From positions 1-36,199 of the forward strand of contig JANXVF010000015.1 in NCBI GenBank assembly GCA_025351785.1: a stretch of 36,199 nt of DNA, given 5' to 3'. The position numbers and the translations under genes are program-made. The stretch comes from Flavobacterium sp. (GTDB lineage Bacteria; Bacteroidota; Bacteroidia; Flavobacteriales; Flavobacteriaceae). The notes beneath the pieces were generated by a model, which was given only the letters and a program-made list of their open reading frames with translations, made no database searches and was not told the origin of the DNA. Of this stretch, positions 32,428 to 36,199 are shown piece after piece (position 1 is the first letter of the stretch; each line of letters opens with the position of its first letter).

Positions 32428-34218
32428 TTAAAAACAATAACTATTTTCAGCAACTAACTTACTTGTAATAGTTTCCCTTAAACCAACAATATTAGGCATG
32501 TTGGTGTATTTTGTAAAACGACGTATTCCCATCAACATCATGCGTTGTTCGTCGCCTTCAGCAAATGAAATTATACTTTCTTTTCCTTTCAGATTTACAA
32601 TATCAACTGCTTTGTACAAATATAATTTTGCCATTGCAATTTGCTCTTGAACTTGAGCTTCTCCTTGTTTTTTTGCTAATTTTTCGGTTCTTAAAATGGT
32701 GCTTTCTGCTATGTAAATCTCGATTAGCATATCTGCAGCGGCCATTAGTAATTGTTGGTGTGCATCTAAATCCATTCCATATTTTTGAACCGCACCACCA
32801 GCAACCATAAGAAATGCTTTTTTCAATTTTCCGATTATTTCTTTTTCTTCTGCAAATAATTCGGAATAATCTGGAATTTCAAACGATGGAATTCCCATCA
32901 ATTCTTCTTGAACTTTTGAAGCTGGCCCAAGTAAATCAACGTGCCCTTTCATAGCTTTTTTAATCAGCATTCCTACAGATAACATTCTGTTGATTTCATT
33001 TGTACCTTCATATATACGAGCAATTCTTGCATCACGCCAAGCAGATTCCATTGGTGTATCTTCAGAAAATCCCATTCCACCAAAAATTTGAATTCCTTCG
33101 TCGGCACAATTCTGTACATCTTCAGAAACGGCAACTTTTAAAATGGAACATTCAATAGCAAATTCTTCAACGCCTTTTAATTCTGCCTCTTGGTGCGTAT
33201 TTCCTTCGACAACTCTTGCATTAATTCTATCTTCAATAGATTTTGCAGCTCTGTATGTAGCACTTTCTCCAGCATAACAGCTTGTTGCCATTTCTGCTAG
33301 TTTGTAACGAATTGCTCCAAACTGTGCAATTGGAGTTTTAAATTGAATTCGTTCGTTAGCATATTTTACAGCTTCGGAAGTTACTCTACGTTGAGCATCA
33401 AGACAAGCTGCTGCCAATTTTATACGTCCAACATTAAGAGAATTCATTGCTATTTTGAAACCGTTTCCTCTTTCTGAAAGCATATTTTCGATTGGAACCT
33501 TAGTTTCATTAAAGAAAACTTGACGAGTAGAAGAAGCACGAATTCCTAATTTATGCTCTTCTTCGCCCATCGAAATTCCGTTGTTAGAATCGTTTTCTAC
33601 AATAAAACCTGTAATGTTTTTATCGTCACCAATTCGAGCAAAAACTATAAAAACAGAACAAAATCCAGCATTTGAAATCCACATTTTGCCTCCAGTGATT
33701 TTGTAATTGGTTCCATCTTCAGACAAAACGGCTTTGGTTTTTCCAGAATTAGCATCAGAACCAGCACCAGGTTCAGTTAAACAATAAGCACCAAACCATT
33801 CGCCTGAGGCTAATTTTGGTACATATTTAAGTTTTTGTTCTTCATTTCCGTACAATGTGATTGGCATAGTTCCTATTCCTGTATGCGCACCAAAAGCTGT
33901 TGAAAAAGAGCCAGTTGCACCAGAAATATAATCACAAACTAGACACGTATCAACAAATCCCATACCCATCCCACCATAATTTTCAGGAACAGCGACGCTC
34001 AAGAAGCCCATTTCACCTGCTTTTTTCATTACAGCTTCGGTAAAAGCATAATCTTTTGCTTCAAAGCGATTTTTGTTTGGCCAGATTTCTTTATCAACGA
34101 ATTCTTTAACAGAATCTCGCATCATTATTTGTTCCTCTGAAAAATCTTCTGGTGTGAAAACATCTTCACATTTTGTTTCTTTTACTAGGAATTGTCCTCC
34201 TCTTGTTATTTCGCTCAT
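32428..34218 (-). CDS. Acyl-CoA dehydrogenase (long form)
   Basis: A 596-residue FAD flavoenzyme that catalyses the first oxidation step of fatty-acid beta-oxidation. The ACAD core is residues ~25-425, with CLTEPGAGSDANSGKTKA for FAD/substrate binding, WISNAGFCSVFIVFAR, the FAD-binding QIFGGMGFSEDTPMESAWRDAR and the catalytic base Glu404 in IYEGTNEINRM. The extra ~170-residue helical C-terminal domain is as in VLCAD/ACAD9-type enzymes, so long-chain substrates are likely. It forms an operon with the thiolase; the decayed four-helix-bundle gene lies between them. The operon ends at the terminator at 32375-32402. Confidence 0.93.
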   Translation of the reverse strand: MSEITRGGQFLVKETKCEDVFTPEDFSEEQIMMRDSVKEFVDKEIWPNKNRFEAKDYAFTEAVMKKAGEMGFLSVAVPENYGGMGMGFVDTCLVCDYISGATGSFSTAFGAHTGIGTMPITLYGNEEQKLKYVPKLASGEWFGAYCLTEPGAGSDANSGKTKAVLSEDGTNYKITGGKMWISNAGFCSVFIVFARIGDDKNITGFIVENDSNNGISMGEEEHKLGIRASSTRQVFFNETKVPIENMLSERGNGFKIAMNSLNVGRIKLAAACLDAQRRVTSEAVKYANERIQFKTPIAQFGAIRYKLAEMATSCYAGESATYRAAKSIEDRINARVVEGNTHQEAELKGVEEFAIECSILKVAVSEDVQNCADEGIQIFGGMGFSEDTPMESAWRDARIARIYEGTNEINRMLSVGMLIKKAMKGHVDLLGPASKVQEELMGIPSFEIPDYSELFAEEKEIIGKLKKAFLMVAGGAVQKYGMDLDAHQQLLMAAADMLIEIYIAESTILRTEKLAKKQGEAQVQEQIAMAKLYLYKAVDIVNLKGKESIISFAEGDEQRMMLMGIRRFTKYTNMPNIVGLRETITSKLVAENSYCF

Positions 34219-34236
34219 TGTTTTATGTTTTAAATT

Positions 34237-34655
34237 TTAATAGTTATTTTTTAGAATATAGAATATAGAATGTAGAGAAAAGAGAATAGATTGAACTGAT
34301 GAAATGATACTTTTTTTTAACCCATTTTGAAATGACATTGTCATTCTTTGAAATTCTTCTATTTTTTTTTCTAATTTTATGAAGGATTCTTCATCAATAT
34401 ATTTTCTATGTTTTGCTACAATTAGTTGTGTAATTAATTCAAATGAAGAACCTAACGCAATGTCAACAAAATGGCTGAATGATTTGTCTGTTCTAGATGA
34501 ACCTTCTGCAATATTACTTGGAATAGAAACAGAGCAACGACTCATTTGAGAACTTAAATCATATCTTTCATGCTTTGGAAATTCTAATAAAATATCAGAA
34601 ATGTCATTTGCAATTTCAATTGTCATACTTTCAAATTTTTATAATTATGTCTAAT
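34237..34655 (-). pseudogene. Decayed four-helix-bundle (S23/23S rRNA intervening-sequence-like) protein gene
   Basis: The open frame 34237-34626 (129 residues) contains the S23 core (FPKHERYDLSSQMSRCSVSIPSNIAEGSS, quoted in parts: FPKHERYDLSSQMSRC and VSIPSNIAEGSS), but the family's N-terminus is missing. It can be read just upstream in another frame: 34652 down to 34626 encodes RHNYKNLKV, the usual opening. It is preceded by ATT where the ATG is expected (34655-34653), with a stop before it. After KV a TGA appears, because about 7 nt of the usual W-x-x-x-IEIAND coding are gone. The present ATG at 34626 is created at the deletion site. The C-terminal tail from about residue 106 (SSVQSILFSLHSIFYIL) is encoded by the flanking purine/pyrimidine repeat. 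The family's function is unclear. It may still make a truncated product. Confidence 0.72.
34253..34289. repeat. Purine-rich flank on the 3' side of the four-helix-bundle gene
   Basis: A tract of AGAATAT and AGAGAA-type units. Its reverse complement (CTATTCTCTTTTCTCTAC...) resembles the plus-strand tract at 34686-34710 (CTATTTTCTATCTTCTGTTC). The two tracts thus flank the gene in inverted orientation. Confidence 0.5.
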
Positions 34656-34685
34656 TTATTTATGATTGAATGTTAATTGCATAGT

Positions 34686-34710
34686 CTATTTTCTATCTTC
34701 TGTTCTCTTC
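34686..34710. repeat. Pyrimidine-rich flank on the 5' side of the four-helix-bundle gene
   Basis: CTATTTTCTATCTTCTGTTC plus CTTC lies between the thiolase stop and the remnant start of the S23-like gene. It is the inverted counterpart of the tract at 34253-34289; the match is of unit type rather than exact sequence. Confidence 0.45.
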
Positions 34711-34713
34711 AAA

Positions 34714-35895
34714 TTACAACAATTCGAAAACCCCAGCACTTCCTTGCCCAGTTCCAACACACATACTCACAATTCCGTATTTTGATTTTCTCAATCGCAT
34801 TTCGTCAAATAATTGAACTGATAATTTTGCTCCTGTGCAACCTAGTGGATGTCCAAGCGCAATAGCACCACCGTTAACATTGATGATTTCTGGATTTAGG
34901 TTTAATTCGCGAGTTACAGCTAATGCTTGTGATGCAAAAGCTTCGTTTAATTCAATTAAATCGATGTCATTTAAAGTCAATCCAGCTTGTTTTAGTGCTT
35001 TTGGAATTGCTTTTACTGGACCGATTCCCATAATTCTAGGTTCAACTCCAGCTGATGCAAAATTTACTAATCGTGCAATAGGAGTGATGTTTAATTCTTT
35101 TACCATTTCTTCGCTCATTATTAAAACAAACGCTGCACCATCACTCATTTGTGATGAATTTCCAGCAGTTACAGTTCCGTCAGCTGCAAAAACTGGGCGT
35201 AATTTATTTAATGCAGCAATATTGGTGTCAGCCCTTGGACCTTCATCTTTATTGACAACATACGATTTGGTTTCTTTTTTACCATTTTCATTGATGAAGG
35301 TTTGTTCAACGGTAATGGGAACAATTTGCTTGTCAAATTTACCTTCGGCTTGGGCTTTTAAAGCTTTTTGATGCGAATTGAAAGCAAACTCATCTTGATC
35401 TTCACGAGAAATATTGAATTGTTTTGCAACCGCTTCTGCCGTTAAACCCATTCCCCAATAATAATCTTCGTTTCCTTCTTTTGCAACAGCGTAATCTGGC
35501 GTTGGTTTGTATCCACCCATTGGGATAAAACTCATACTTTCTGCGCCACCAGCAATAATGCAATCTGCCATGCCACTTTGGATTTTAGCCGTCGCCATTC
35601 CGATAGTTTCTAGACCAGAAGCGCAATATCTATTTACTGTTACACCTGGAACATCGGTTACTTTTAATCCCATTAAGGATATTAATCGTCCTACATTTAG
35701 ACCTTGTTCGGCCTCGGGCATTGCGTTTCCAACCATTACGTCGTCAATTCTTTTTTTGTCAAAATCTGGAAATTGCGCCATCAAATGTTCGATTGTTTCT
35801 GCTGCTAATTCGTCAGGTCGTTTGAATCTGAATACTCCTTTTGGTGCTTTTCCAACTGCCGTTCTGTATGCTTTTACTATATATGCTGTTTTCAT
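34714..35895 (-). CDS. fadA: Acetyl-CoA C-acyltransferase (3-ketoacyl-CoA thiolase)
   Basis: A 393-residue thiolase that cleaves 3-ketoacyl-CoA to acetyl-CoA and a shortened acyl-CoA. The acyl-enzyme nucleophile is Cys91 (NRYCASGLETIGMA), with general bases His349 (GGAIALGHPLGCTGA) and Cys379 (SMCVGTGQGSAGVFE). The start MKTAYIVKAYRTAVGKAPKG is the usual family beginning, so ATG 35895 is secure. It is cotranscribed with the downstream acyl-CoA dehydrogenase. The partner hydratase/dehydrogenase gene would be expected upstream, outside the window. Only 2 bp separate the ATG from the 15-bp tandem array at 35898-36137, so its 5' leader consists of that repeat. Confidence 0.94.
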   Translation of the reverse strand: MKTAYIVKAYRTAVGKAPKGVFRFKRPDELAAETIEHLMAQFPDFDKKRIDDVMVGNAMPEAEQGLNVGRLISLMGLKVTDVPGVTVNRYCASGLETIGMATAKIQSGMADCIIAGGAESMSFIPMGGYKPTPDYAVAKEGNEDYYWGMGLTAEAVAKQFNISREDQDEFAFNSHQKALKAQAEGKFDKQIVPITVEQTFINENGKKETKSYVVNKDEGPRADTNIAALNKLRPVFAADGTVTAGNSSQMSDGAAFVLIMSEEMVKELNITPIARLVNFASAGVEPRIMGIGPVKAIPKALKQAGLTLNDIDLIELNEAFASQALAVTRELNLNPEIINVNGGAIALGHPLGCTGAKLSVQLFDEMRLRKSKYGIVSMCVGTGQGSAGVFELL

Positions 35896-35897
35896 AA

Positions 35898-36137
35898 TTG
35901 TTGTATAATGTATTGTTGTATAATGTATTGTTGTATAATGTACTGTTGTATAATGTACTGTTGTATAATGTACTGTTGTATAATGTACTGTTGTATAATG
36001 TACTGTTGTATAATGTATTTTTGTATAATGTAATGTTGTATAATTTAATGTTGTATAATGTAATGTTGTATAATGTAATGTTGTATAATGTAATGTTGTA
36101 TAATGTAATGTTGTATAATGTAATGTTATATAATGTA
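35898..36137. repeat. VNTR: 16 tandem copies of a 15-bp unit upstream of the thiolase gene
   Basis: The unit is NTGTTGTATAATGTA in slightly shifted register, repeated 16 times without spacers. By first bases the units form blocks: TTG x3, CTG x5, TTT x1, ATG x7. One ATG-unit has TTTA instead of TGTA at its end, and the last has GTTATA for GTTGTA. The block structure points to expansion by slippage or unequal exchange. Because 15 is a multiple of three, reading frames stay constant across it. Beyond it, 36138-36199 holds no recognisable feature. Confidence 0.95.
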
Positions 36138-36199
36138 TATTGTAAAATATGTCTAAATGATTATAATTTCTTTTCTATTGAACTTTTAAGCTTGATAAT

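Noticed and set aside
34835..35908. Plus-strand ORFs of 178 and 133 codons antisense to the thiolase gene
   Set aside because: They lie wholly opposite a well-conserved thiolase frame, have Ser/Ala/Pro-rich shadow-like composition and no promoter or homology I recognise.
35898..36137. CRISPR-like array
   Set aside because: The 15-bp units abut directly with no spacers and no cas genes are near; it is a tandem repeat.
1..36199. tRNA, rRNA, riboswitch, prophage or insertion-sequence genes
   Set aside because: No tRNA-like cloverleaf, conserved riboswitch core, integrase or transposase was recognised in any intergenic region.

Overview
The window looks like chromosomal DNA of a member of the Flavobacteriaceae, most likely Flavobacterium or a close relative. 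The base composition is strongly A+T-rich. Many upstream regions carry the Bacteroidota -7 promoter element TAnnTTTG, and start codons lack Shine-Dalgarno sequences. Several families are typical of the phylum: a LETM1-related protein, a DUF4920 protein, stand-alone MnmD, GxxExxY and four-helix-bundle (S23) proteins. I see no rRNA, tRNA, CRISPR array, phage or transposase gene.

Layout. 1-958 is the 3' part of a TolC-type efflux protein. 1012-2205 is a LETM1-related protein. 2202-5937 is an inorganic-carbon module: a cytosolic beta-carbonic anhydrase and a LysR regulator on the minus strand, then divergently a 97-residue unknown protein, an SbtA-type Na+/HCO3- symporter and a lipoprotein beta-carbonic anhydrase. 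oxyR follows (6002-6943), then two small paralogous unknown genes with their own promoters and terminators (6994-7610). A minus-strand operon (7722-9348) encodes a DUF4920 protein, a haem lipoprotein and MnmD. ilvE, a TPR protein, gyrA, clpC, a rimK fusion, a DUF421 protein and sdaA are mostly housekeeping genes (9817-21783). 21795-24461 holds a SIMPL-like secreted protein and, divergently, a two-gene unit of unknown membrane/secreted proteins. ggt, a GxxExxY gene and acpH (24692-27727) are interspersed with a dispersed inverted-repeat family. glmM, a ClC transporter, an unknown protein and sodC follow. The right end is a fatty-acid beta-oxidation operon (acyl-CoA dehydrogenase and thiolase) interrupted by a decayed four-helix-bundle gene and preceded by a 16-copy, 15-bp tandem repeat.

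How it works together. The clearest functional unit is the bicarbonate module. A periplasm-facing carbonic anhydrase, an inner-membrane HCO3- importer and a cytosolic carbonic anhydrase sit around a divergent LysR promoter, which suggests regulated bicarbonate supply for anaplerotic carboxylation in a heterotroph. OxyR next to it and the periplasmic Cu-Zn SOD farther away are the oxidative-stress components.

The less ordinary signals are small-scale. A dispersed repeat with TTAACCACATAG-type ends supplies the start codon of ggt and brackets the GxxExxY gene. A simple-sequence repeat appears to be inserted in frame inside glmM. A VNTR abuts the thiolase start codon. The S23-like gene has lost its original start codon and about 7 nt of its N-terminal coding region.
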